A stretch of DNA of 11,090 bases from M3007 sp046155725 (GTDB taxonomy: Bacteria; Bacteroidota; Bacteroidia; Chitinophagales; Saprospiraceae). Shown piece by piece: positions 1-6,230 of this stretch (position 1 is its first letter; every line of letters begins with the position of its first letter). Made by a program: the position numbers and the translations under genes. Where the stretch lies: the NCBI GenBank assembly GCA_046155725.1, contig JBJXFT010000384.1:1-11090 (forward strand). Direction: 5' to 3'. The notes beneath the pieces are model-generated. The model worked only from the letters and a program-made list of their open reading frames with translations. It was not told where the DNA came from and ran no database searches.

Positions 1-1164
1 ATGCTCATCACTTCTGGCGGCAATTTCGCCATTGGCACCACCACCACCACCCAGCGAAAGTTTAGCATCCAAGATGCTGGCAACCGGACCACAGCCTATT
101 TTCTGAACACGGCCAACTCGGTGAACGGCTTTACGAATGTTTCGCTCTGGTCTGAAATCAACAACAGCGGTGCTGGCGATAAGCGTGCGGGATATTTCTA
201 CTCGCGCGGGGCCAATGGCTCCAACTTCGGCCTGTACGCCCGCGCTGAAAATGCAGCGGCCAACTATGGAGTGTTTGCCAGTGGGAATTCGGCTGTCGGC
301 ACTACCGCCTACGCGCTGTACAGCCAAGCGAGCGGCTCGGGCAACAACTTCGCGGGCTACTTCACCGGCGGAAAAGTCTATGTGGGCGACCGCCTGGGCA
401 TCACGGACGAAACGCCCGACTACGCGCTGGACTTCGGAGCAACTTATGGCGACAAGATCAGCCTGTACACCACGGCCAACAACGCCCAAAATTGGCACTA
501 CGGCCTGGGTGTGCAGAATGGCTTGCTGCAAATTCATACCGATGGCATCCAGTCCGACATTGCTTTCGGTGTGGGGCGCAGCGGCCAATTCACCGAAAAA
601 ATGCGAATCACGGGCGGTGGTCGGGTGGGCATCAACGAACCAAACCCACAGGCCACGCTGCATATAAAAGGGTCTGTGGCCGAATATCCTCTGCTCGTGC
701 GCACCGGCGACAACGTCACACGTTTCAAAGTGAACCCGAACGGCAGCGTCAGCATCGGGACCACTGTCGAGGCACCCAACCCCAACAGCCTCGTGGTGGG
801 CGACCAAGTGCTCATCAACACGGGCACAGGCGCCGACGGCTACCTGCTCTGCGTGAACGGAAAAGCAATCTGCGAAGAACTTATGGTGCAGCTGAATGAT
901 GCTTGGCCCGACTATGTTTTCCAGCCGGGCTATCGGCTTCCGCCCTTGTCGGAAGTGGAGCAGCACATCGCCGAGAAAGGGCACCTTCCGGGCGTGCCGT
1001 CCGCAGCCGATGTGTGCGAAAAAGGGGGCATCGAATTGGGGGCGATGAACCAGGTGCTGTTGGAAAAAATCGAGCAGATGACGCTCTACCAGATTTCGCT
1101 GGAAAAGCGCTTGGCGGCATTGGAGCAACTTGTTTCGGAGAAAAATAACCCTTCAAAAAAATAA
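1..1164 (+). CDS. Tail-fibre-like surface protein, 5' end outside window
   Basis: The frame is open from the first base, so the ATG at 1 is probably internal and the true start lies upstream; 387 residues are visible. The sequence is rich in Gly, Asn and Thr, with short beta-type repeats. Around residues 204-223 is the motif GGGRVGINEPNPQATLHIKG, typical of Bacteroidota tail-fibre-like proteins (G-x-G-x-x-P-x-A-x-L-H-I), and a weaker copy lies near residues 249-253 (SVSIG). Residues 300-387 form the recurrent C-terminal module of this class: WPDYVF, YRLPPLSEVE, HLPGVPSA, then a probable coiled coil (LLEKIEQMTLYQISLEKRLA) that could trimerise the fibre. By analogy with S74-type chaperone ends it may assist folding, but I see no autoprotease motif. 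The role is probably structural or adhesive at the surface. The stop lies 4 nt before the peptidase start, suggesting co-transcription. The domain class is fairly sure; the biological role is unknown. Confidence 0.8.
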   Translation: MLITSGGNFAIGTTTTTQRKFSIQDAGNRTTAYFLNTANSVNGFTNVSLWSEINNSGAGDKRAGYFYSRGANGSNFGLYARAENAAANYGVFASGNSAVGTTAYALYSQASGSGNNFAGYFTGGKVYVGDRLGITDETPDYALDFGATYGDKISLYTTANNAQNWHYGLGVQNGLLQIHTDGIQSDIAFGVGRSGQFTEKMRITGGGRVGINEPNPQATLHIKGSVAEYPLLVRTGDNVTRFKVNPNGSVSIGTTVEAPNPNSLVVGDQVLINTGTGADGYLLCVNGKAICEELMVQLNDAWPDYVFQPGYRLPPLSEVEQHIAEKGHLPGVPSAADVCEKGGIELGAMNQVLLEKIEQMTLYQISLEKRLAALEQLVSEKNNPSKK

Positions 1165-1168
1165 AGCC

Positions 1169-2866
1169 ATGCGAACAAAAAAGTGTTTTTCAAAAAAATA
1201 CGCGGGCTTGGCCGTGCTGGCTTTCTGGTGCTTGGCGGTTGCCGCCATTGCGCAGGAAGCGAATGAAAACTCTGCCCAAAACCCTTGCCTGACCGCCCGC
1301 GAAGAGGCCGAACTGGGTGCACGGGTAGAGGCCAACCGCAGCCGCTTGCGGCAGGAAGGTCGCCTCGCTGCCCCCAATTCCAATTCCAAAGTCAACGTAC
1401 AATTCCGTTGGCCGCTTTACCCCACCAATGAGTTCGAGGATTTCAGCTATTGGAAAATCACCAATTTCGTAGACCAAGACCCCGACGAAGGCGATGACGA
1501 GGTGCTCGACTACAATTGCGGCTCGCGCACTTACGATGGCCACACAGGCATTGATATCGCTTTGAGACCCTTCAAATGGAACATGATGGCCGACGAAGTG
1601 ATTGACGTGGTGGCCGCAGCAGACGGGGTGATCGTGGACAAAGAGGATGGTAATTTTGACCTCAATTGCGATTGGGAAGACCCGCCCCCCGCAAACTATG
1701 TGGTACTCGAACACGAGGACGGTACACGCAGCTATTATTACCACCTGAAAAAATGGTCAGTCACCTCGAAAGACATCGGCGACAGCGTGGAGGGCGGCGA
1801 ATACTTGGGCAAAGTGGGAAGTTCGGGGCGAAGCACCGGGCCTCACTTGCACTTCGCCGTGAAAGATGCCGACGACAACACTCAGGAGCCGTTTGCAGGG
1901 CCTTGCAACGAGATGAACGACGACAGCTATTGGCTCGTGCAGCTGCCCTATCATGTCCCTACCATTTTGCGCTTGGCAACTTTTGCCGAAGAGCCTGAGG
2001 AGCCTGACTGCGTGGTTTCCGATGATGAACCAAAGGACAATTTTGCCCTCGGCGAGCCCATCACATTTGGTGTGTACGCACGCGACATCAATACTGGCGA
2101 CGAGGTGAACACCTTTGTGTTCCGGCCCAACGGCACGCTGAAATGGAACCTCGAAACCAATTGGAACAACGGATACAGGGATTACAAGTCGCTTTATTAC
2201 GACAAGTCAATCTCCAACGACGGGGCGGGGGAATGGACTATCCTGACGAGTTATGCCAATCAAATCTTTGAGCAAAAATTCAACACCTACTGCAAGGCCA
2301 CCTACCTTTTAGTCGGGGTACACGAGGGGGTTTTGTGGCGCATTGCCAGCGACCACATCACCTCTGCCGCAGTAATCCCAAGTGCTTTGGTGAACATAGT
2401 GAACTATCAGGCCGACCATTACATCCGCCTCATCCCAGGCTTTCGGGCAGAAGCAGGCTGTCTTTTCAAAGCAGCCCTGCACCCTTGCGAACAGGCCGGA
2501 GAGGCCGACGGCGAAGCGGAAAACCTCCGATTGAGGCCACAGAACGATGATGCAACTGCACCGATTTCGCAAAGAGAATCTGGTGATTTGCCTGCCCAAC
2601 GGCAGGGCAGCGCTTGGGCCAAGTTGTACCCCACCGCAGCTTCTGAAGGGGTTTCCCTCAGCGTCTCGCTCCCACGGGAAGAAAGCGTTTTTGTGACGGT
2701 GTTCGATGCACAGGGGCATAGGGTGCAGCAATTGGTTTTTGAATACGGCTTTCCAGAAAGCGAGCAAACCTTCGGGCTTTCTTGCGCCAATTGGCCTCCC
2801 GGCATTTACAGGGTTTTGGTGCGAGCAGGGGAGGAGTGGGTCATTTGCCCGATGGTCAAAAATTAA
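1169..2866 (+). CDS. Secreted M23 family metallopeptidase with T9SS C-terminal sorting domain
   Basis: A 565-residue zinc endopeptidase of the LytM/lysostaphin class, expected to cut peptidoglycan cross-links or other Gly-rich peptides outside the cell. An in-frame ATG exists at 1130, but it would overlap the upstream gene and put 13 charged residues ahead of the signal peptide. The ATG at 1169 gives a clean one: MRTKK, then a hydrophobic core, with likely cleavage near A28. M23 metal ligands are visible: H125 and D129 (GHTGID), H192 in YYYHL, and H226/H228 in GPHLHF. Residues 285-440 form an accessory region of unknown function. Residues 484-565 look like a type A T9SS sorting domain (KLYPTAASEGVSLSV, VFDAQGHRV, LPPGIY-like WPPGIYRVLV), although the usual YPNP is YPTA. 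The protein should therefore cross the outer membrane through the Por machinery. The gene starts 4 nt after the surface protein gene and is convergent with the STAND gene, 18 nt apart. Confidence 0.92.
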   Translation: MRTKKCFSKKYAGLAVLAFWCLAVAAIAQEANENSAQNPCLTAREEAELGARVEANRSRLRQEGRLAAPNSNSKVNVQFRWPLYPTNEFEDFSYWKITNFVDQDPDEGDDEVLDYNCGSRTYDGHTGIDIALRPFKWNMMADEVIDVVAAADGVIVDKEDGNFDLNCDWEDPPPANYVVLEHEDGTRSYYYHLKKWSVTSKDIGDSVEGGEYLGKVGSSGRSTGPHLHFAVKDADDNTQEPFAGPCNEMNDDSYWLVQLPYHVPTILRLATFAEEPEEPDCVVSDDEPKDNFALGEPITFGVYARDINTGDEVNTFVFRPNGTLKWNLETNWNNGYRDYKSLYYDKSISNDGAGEWTILTSYANQIFEQKFNTYCKATYLLVGVHEGVLWRIASDHITSAAVIPSALVNIVNYQADHYIRLIPGFRAEAGCLFKAALHPCEQAGEADGEAENLRLRPQNDDATAPISQRESGDLPAQRQGSAWAKLYPTAASEGVSLSVSLPREESVFVTVFDAQGHRVQQLVFEYGFPESEQTFGLSCANWPPGIYRVLVRAGEEWVICPMVKN

Positions 2867-2884
2867 GAGAGAGCAGCCCTTGAG

Positions 2885-5113
2885 TTACAGTGCCCGCAGC
2901 TTCGCCTCGCATTTGGCAAGTTCCTTTTTGACGTATTCGCTGGGCAATTCGCCAATTTGGAGGGCATTTTGCAAATCAACCTCGTCAGAAGGGTGGGCGG
3001 GCAAGAGGCGTTTCATGTGCCGAAGGTTGCGCAAGGCTTGGCCCCACACCTTGCCTTCCACAAAAGACTCGTATTCGCGCTGGCTTATCTTGAACTCTCG
3101 AATGAGGGTTTGGCGGGCGTTTTCGATACGCCTGTCGAGCAGGGATTGTTTGCCGGAAATGCGCAAAGGATTCACGCGCCGGGCTTTGTCCAGGGTGTCG
3201 GCCAAAAACTGCTCGTTCAGCCCGTAATAGCGCTGGAGCGAATCTTCGGCAAGGTGATAGTGCCGAAGCGCAAGTGCGTAGTCGGTGCTCAGCATCAGCG
3301 AATCGGCGGTATTCAAATTGCCCTCTACCGCATCGAACGCGGTATGGAGCGGTTTGATGATTTCGTATTCAGTGCGGACATCTTTGTGGGGTCGGGTATT
3401 TTCCAATATCCACCGGCGGTTGGGCATCAAGGCCCAGTCGTCTTTGGGCGAACCGATGATCTCTCGATAAGTGGCATCTGCGGCATTGTAAAGTTCATTG
3501 TGGACGTAAAACTCTGCTTGTCTCAATTGGCTGCGAGCGTTTTCCACATATTCGTCAATGAACCAAATGCCAAATCCAAGGCTCACCAAGAGGGAAATGA
3601 AGGAAGTGAGCGCCACGGTGCGCGCCAGCTTGCGCTGGCGGCGGGTGGCAGTCAGTTCGACTTCCATGGCTTCTCGGCGTTTGGCTTCTTCGGCCAGTTT
3701 TGCCCGATATTCGGCTTTCTCGCGGTCGGTTTGCTCCTTGTCGCGGCGGGCATTGCGCGATTCGATGACTGCGGGCAGGAGCGTGTCGTGGCTGATTTCG
3801 TAGTAAAAATCGTCCAGCCGAGGTTCTTTGCGCAAGAGGCGGCTCTTGTCCACCAGCGTGTCGAGAAAATCGGGCGACACTTGGTATTCGCTGATGAGCG
3901 TGTCGTCCACCACACTGTTGCGGCGGTTTCCAGGCGTGATCAGGCTTTCTTCGATGAGGCGTTGCGCGGTGTCTTGAAGTTCGTGCACGAGCCTGCCCGT
4001 CAGGGTTTTGTCGAAGTCAGAAATGGGCGAGCCTTGCTGCGCCCTTTGCAGCATTCGCTCCACATAAGCCTTGGGGAAGAGCTTGAGTTGGTTTTGGTAG
4101 AAATTTCGGATCGAGTTGCGCAAACCCTCCTGCCCTTCGTAAAAGTGGCTGTCCACCTCAAAGTCTGCGGCCTTTTGGTAGTCAATGATGCGCTCCTCCA
4201 CATCTTGACAAAGGATTTGGAGGTTTACGGCCTCTATCTCCTCGCGCCTGTTTGGGACTTTCCCTTCGTTTTCGGCACTTGTATCGCGCCCTGAAAGAAA
4301 GTCGAGCATTTCTTCCAAAGCAGCGGGGGCATAGCGGAATGCCGGGCTGGCATAACTGCCTTCCTGAACAGCCGGCTGCGCGATGGCGGTGCGGGCCTTT
4401 TCGCGGTCGAGCGGCAGCAGTTCGTAGCGGTTGCGGAGAATGCCCGGTATGCCCTTGCTCACCCGGTCAATCATGTGGAGAAAATCGGAGCGGATGCTCA
4501 GCACGATGCGCACATTGGGCTGCTGTTCCCACCACTGCATGGTTTCCACGTCCACGTTTCCGTACTCGAATTGTTCCAAAAGCACCGTCCGCAATGCTTC
4601 TGGCATGGTCTCGTTGGCGAGGTCGGCCAGTTCGCTGAAAAATTGATGGCGGCTCTCTTCCGAATGGGCCAAGGTGAACGCTTCCTCAAATTGGTCGAAA
4701 ACCAGCACGGGCGTAACGGGGAGGCCGTTGAGGTCGAACTCCAAGCGTTTCATTTTTTCCCACAAAGTTTGAGGGGCATCGGAGCGGAGGCCAGTGCTGT
4801 CTTTGCCGCCCACATGGGGGTTTTTGTCCAACATTTCGCCGATGCTGGCGAGCAGGGGGCGGTCGCTGCGCTCGGTGCGTAGGAACACGGGCACAAAATC
4901 CTGGCGTTCCAGTTCGGGCGCACAGCCAGCCTGCAACAGCGAGGTTTTTCCCATGCCCGATTTGGCGAACAATACCACGAGGCGTTCGCGCAGCACAAGG
5001 TTTGAGAGCTTCGTAATGTCCTCTTGCCTGCCGTGGAACACGGCACTCTGGCTGCGCTCGAACGGGCGCAGGCCGGGGTAGCGGCGGGGGAGGCTGGCAG
5101 CGGCGATGCTCAT
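2885..5113 (-). CDS. nSTAND1-type P-loop NTPase with transmembrane helix and helical C-terminal region
   Basis: A 742-residue STAND-class ATPase. The N-terminus RYPGLRPFERSQSAVFHGR (11-29) is the entry motif of the nSTAND1 family. Walker A is AKSGMGKTS (50-58), with Ala in place of the first Gly. Walker B is VLVFDQFEE (136-144, D140). A sensor-like arginine is R208 in VLSIRSDF. A winged-helix-like segment ends with YYEISHDTLLPAVI (437-450), matching the family's conserved SH-[DE]-x-LL element. Residues 453-495 are highly charged and probably coiled coil. Residues 497-519 are one transmembrane helix. Residues 523-742 are helical and TPR-like (e.g. LRQAEFYVHNELYNAADATYREI). STAND proteins are usually signal-triggered switches that oligomerise on ATP binding. 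There is no N-terminal effector domain, so output may lie in the C-terminal half or a partner. The role could be signalling or defence; the sequence does not decide. It follows LytTR on the same strand but is separated by 368 nt and a terminator. Confidence 0.88.
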   Translation of the reverse strand: MSIAAASLPRRYPGLRPFERSQSAVFHGRQEDITKLSNLVLRERLVVLFAKSGMGKTSLLQAGCAPELERQDFVPVFLRTERSDRPLLASIGEMLDKNPHVGGKDSTGLRSDAPQTLWEKMKRLEFDLNGLPVTPVLVFDQFEEAFTLAHSEESRHQFFSELADLANETMPEALRTVLLEQFEYGNVDVETMQWWEQQPNVRIVLSIRSDFLHMIDRVSKGIPGILRNRYELLPLDREKARTAIAQPAVQEGSYASPAFRYAPAALEEMLDFLSGRDTSAENEGKVPNRREEIEAVNLQILCQDVEERIIDYQKAADFEVDSHFYEGQEGLRNSIRNFYQNQLKLFPKAYVERMLQRAQQGSPISDFDKTLTGRLVHELQDTAQRLIEESLITPGNRRNSVVDDTLISEYQVSPDFLDTLVDKSRLLRKEPRLDDFYYEISHDTLLPAVIESRNARRDKEQTDREKAEYRAKLAEEAKRREAMEVELTATRRQRKLARTVALTSFISLLVSLGFGIWFIDEYVENARSQLRQAEFYVHNELYNAADATYREIIGSPKDDWALMPNRRWILENTRPHKDVRTEYEIIKPLHTAFDAVEGNLNTADSLMLSTDYALALRHYHLAEDSLQRYYGLNEQFLADTLDKARRVNPLRISGKQSLLDRRIENARQTLIREFKISQREYESFVEGKVWGQALRNLRHMKRLLPAHPSDEVDLQNALQIGELPSEYVKKELAKCEAKLRAL

Positions 5114-5119
5114 AGAGGG

Positions 5120-5179
5120 TTTGCCTTTGTGGCAAAAATTATTGCCCGCGAAAGGTCTGAAAACTTTGCCGTAGGCAAA
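5120..5179. promoter_or_regulatory. Pair of TTTGCC-GGCAAA palindromes upstream of the STAND gene
   Basis: Two perfect palindromes share the same 6-bp arms: TTTGCCTTTGTGGCAAA at 5120-5136 (5-nt spacer) and TTTGCCGTAGGCAAA at 5165-5179 (3-nt spacer). Their centres are 44 bp apart, about four helical turns. The first ends 6 bp before the STAND start codon and the second touches the T tract of the terminator. They could be an operator pair or small RNA hairpins in the leader. The function is inferred; only the symmetry is seen. Confidence 0.4.
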
Positions 5180-5213
5180 AAAAAATCACCGGACGCAGGT
5201 GCTGCGCCCGGTG
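5177..5213 (-). terminator. Rho-independent terminator, minus strand
   Basis: Read on the minus strand, CACCGG (5213-5208) and CGCAG (5206-5202) pair with CTGCG (5198-5194) and CCGGTG (5192-5187). The loop is 3 nt and there is one mismatch. The hairpin is followed by an A and nine T residues (5185-5177). It would stop transcripts coming from the LytTR gene before they reach the STAND gene, or attenuate a STAND transcript that starts further upstream. Confidence 0.8.
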
Positions 5214-5248
5214 GCCAAACCAAACCCTTACTGTTTCTTTTTTGGGGG

Positions 5249-5349
5249 GAGCGCGAGAGGGAGCGCGGGGTTCAGCCCGCGTAAAAAGGAGTTTGTTGAT
5301 GACGCGGGCTGAACCCCGCGCTCCCTCACCGCGCTCCCTCTCGCGCTCC
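5249..5349. repeat. REP-like GC-rich inverted repeat
   Basis: A 26-bp core at 5257-5282 is found as a perfect reverse complement at 5302-5327, with a 19-nt AT-richer loop (5283-5301). Within each core, CGCGGG-GTTCAG-CCCGCG is itself a 6-bp hairpin. The second arm has an extra internal unit of the GAGGGAGCGCGG type compared with the first. A third copy lies at 5458-5487. The short size, palindromic core and intergenic position resemble REP/BIME elements, but no associated transposase is in the window. Confidence 0.7.
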
Positions 5350-5364
5350 ATCCTCCCAGTTCCT

Positions 5365-5397
5365 CCCCCTCCCGCCAAAAGCGGGAAAGGGAGGGGG
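5365..5397. repeat. GC-rich hairpin between REP-like copies
   Basis: CCCGC (5371-5375) pairs with GCGGG (5381-5385) around CAAAA. The flanking CCCCCT (5365-5370) can pair with AGGGGG (5392-5397) across an internal bulge. On the plus strand it is followed by CATTTTG, only a weak T tract. It may be a further degenerate palindromic repeat or a weak plus-strand terminator. Confidence 0.45.
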
Positions 5398-5457
5398 CAT
5401 TTTGTGTTTATTTGCCTGAGAGGGTTTTGGGGCGGGCAGTGGGTGTTTTTCTTGAAG

Positions 5458-5487
5458 GAGCGCGGGGAGGGAGCGCGAGGTTCAGCC
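5458..5487 (+). repeat. Third REP-like copy, overlapping the LytTR stop codon
   Basis: These 30 nt match the reverse complement of 5307-5336 with two mismatches and have the same orientation as the arm at 5257-5282. The right end (5481-5487, TTCAGCC) contains the TGA stop codon of the minus-strand LytTR gene at 5484-5482. Confidence 0.7.
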
Positions 5488-5937
5488 AAAATACTGCTTC
5501 ACCTGCTCCAAAAACGCCTCCCTTTGCCCAGCAGACACGGTGAGCGTCACGTCGTTTTGGAGCAGCACATGGCCGCCTTTGCCGCGCACATATTTTTTGA
5601 GGTGTTTAAGATGGATGGTGTGCGAGCGGTGGATGCGGGCGAACGACCGCTCGGGCATCATCTGCTCCACTTCGCGCAGGGTCTTGCACACCAGCACCTG
5701 CCGTTTGTCTTTGAAATGCAAGACCGTATAGTTGCCGCTCGCCTCCAAATAAGCGATGCGCTTTACCTTCTCGAAGCAAAGCCCTTCCATGGTGGGCAGC
5801 GCGATTTTGCCCGCTTCGGGGACAGGTTTTGCGACAGGCTCTATTTGCTGCACGGGCTTTATCGGCAGGGCGCGGGCAAGCGCGGCACTTGGTTCCGGCG
5901 ATTCGGGAAGGCGGCGGATGGCGAGGACGTTTAGCAT
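5482..5937 (-). CDS. LytTR family DNA-binding protein without receiver domain
   Basis: A 151-residue transcription regulator. Residues 1-43 are rich in Pro and Ala with no CheY-like receiver, so this looks like a linker or unstructured tail. Residues 44-149 are a LytTR domain: an opening strand region with the family signature EASGNYTVLHF (65-75), the segment FARIHRSHTIHLKHLKKYVRGKGG (99-122; R101, R104, S105 and H106 are the typical DNA-contact stretch), and the closing LTVSAGQREAFLEQV (132-146). Proteins of this family bind paired 9-bp sites with beta strands in the major groove. With no phosphorylation domain, activity must be set by abundance, by a partner, or through the N-terminal tail. 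Its 3' end lies inside a REP-like repeat, and a terminator follows 269 nt downstream. It is divergent from the helical protein gene at 6231 across a repeat array that may be its operator region. Its targets are unknown. Confidence 0.88.
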   Translation of the reverse strand: MLNVLAIRRLPESPEPSAALARALPIKPVQQIEPVAKPVPEAGKIALPTMEGLCFEKVKRIAYLEASGNYTVLHFKDKRQVLVCKTLREVEQMMPERSFARIHRSHTIHLKHLKKYVRGKGGHVLLQNDVTLTVSAGQREAFLEQVKQYFG

Positions 5938-5946
5938 GGCGGGAAA

Positions 5947-6086
5947 GTTTGAAGGTTTCTGGTTGGAGGGTTTTAAGGTTTTTGGTTAAAAGGTTTTTGG
6001 TTAAAAGGTTTCTGGTTAAAAGGTTTCTGGTTCGAAAGGGCGAAACACTGTACGAAGCCAAACCTTCAAACCAGAAACCTTCAAAC
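5947..6086. repeat. 15-bp tandem array flanked by 18-bp inverted arms
   Basis: The left arm GTTTGAAGGTTTCTGGTT (5947-5964) has a perfect reverse complement at 6069-6086. Between them are four contiguous 15-nt units with consensus AGGTTTYTGGTTAAA at 5976, 5991, 6006 and 6021, plus one related unit at 5953-5967 overlapping the left arm. The array begins 9 nt upstream of the LytTR start codon, so it lies in the leader or promoter of that gene and in the divergent region it shares with the gene at 6231. The function is unknown. Confidence 0.75.
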
Positions 6087-6145
6087 CTTCAATTGATGAG
6101 ACAAAAGTCGGCCCTCGCTTTTCCTCCAGCAACCCATTTTTTTTC

Positions 6146-6163
6146 AAAAGTCAGGTTTCTGAG
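6146..6163 (+). repeat. 18-bp shared intergenic element, copy 1
   Basis: AAAAGTCAGGTTTCTGAG is identical to 8065-8082, and similarity extends to the left (AAC-CAT-T-rich versus AAC-ATC-T-rich). It lies 67 nt upstream of the gene at 6231. A nearby CCTGAC (6195-6200) could pair with its GTCAGG (6150-6155). Confidence 0.6.
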
Positions 6164-6200
6164 GCTGTTTTTTGTTTTGGTAAAATGATAAATACCTGAC

Positions 6201-6217
6201 AATTTTGCTCCAAAATT
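6201..6217. promoter_or_regulatory. Palindrome just upstream of the helical protein gene
   Basis: AATTTTGCTCCAAAATT has perfect 7-bp arms around CTC and ends 13 nt before the ATG at 6231. It could be an operator or a leader hairpin near the ribosome binding region. No Shine-Dalgarno better than TGGAAA is visible before the start. Confidence 0.35.
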
Positions 6218-6230
6218 AGATGCTTGGAAA

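Larger units (their letters stand above)
5114..5481. other. Gene-free 368-nt region rich in inverted repeats
   Basis: No credible coding frame was found. Going down the minus strand from the LytTR stop, it holds a REP-like copy, a GC-rich hairpin, a large imperfect inverted repeat, a terminator hairpin with a T tract, and two short palindromes just before the STAND start codon. A minus-strand stretch TAATTTTTG (about 5137-5145) resembles the Bacteroidota -7 box TAnnTTTG with one extra base. No matching -33 TTG was convincing, so no promoter is called. Confidence 0.75.

Noticed and set aside
1130..1168. Earlier start for the M23 peptidase
   Set aside because: It overlaps the upstream gene and displaces the signal peptide; the ATG at 1169 fits better.
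2957..4294. 445-codon plus-strand frame inside the STAND gene
   Set aside because: Shadow of a well-supported NTPase gene; no domain or start signal of its own.
5261..5282. T-arm-like sequence GGTTCAGCCC suggesting a tRNA
   Set aside because: No acceptor, D or anticodon stem fits around it, and it recurs as part of the REP-like palindrome.
5242..5934. 230-codon plus-strand frame over REP-like repeats and LytTR
   Set aside because: Runs through palindromic repeats and antisense to a clear LytTR domain; translation is low-complexity at the start.
5947..6086. Possible CRISPR array
   Set aside because: Units of 15 nt are contiguous with no spacers and there are no cas genes.
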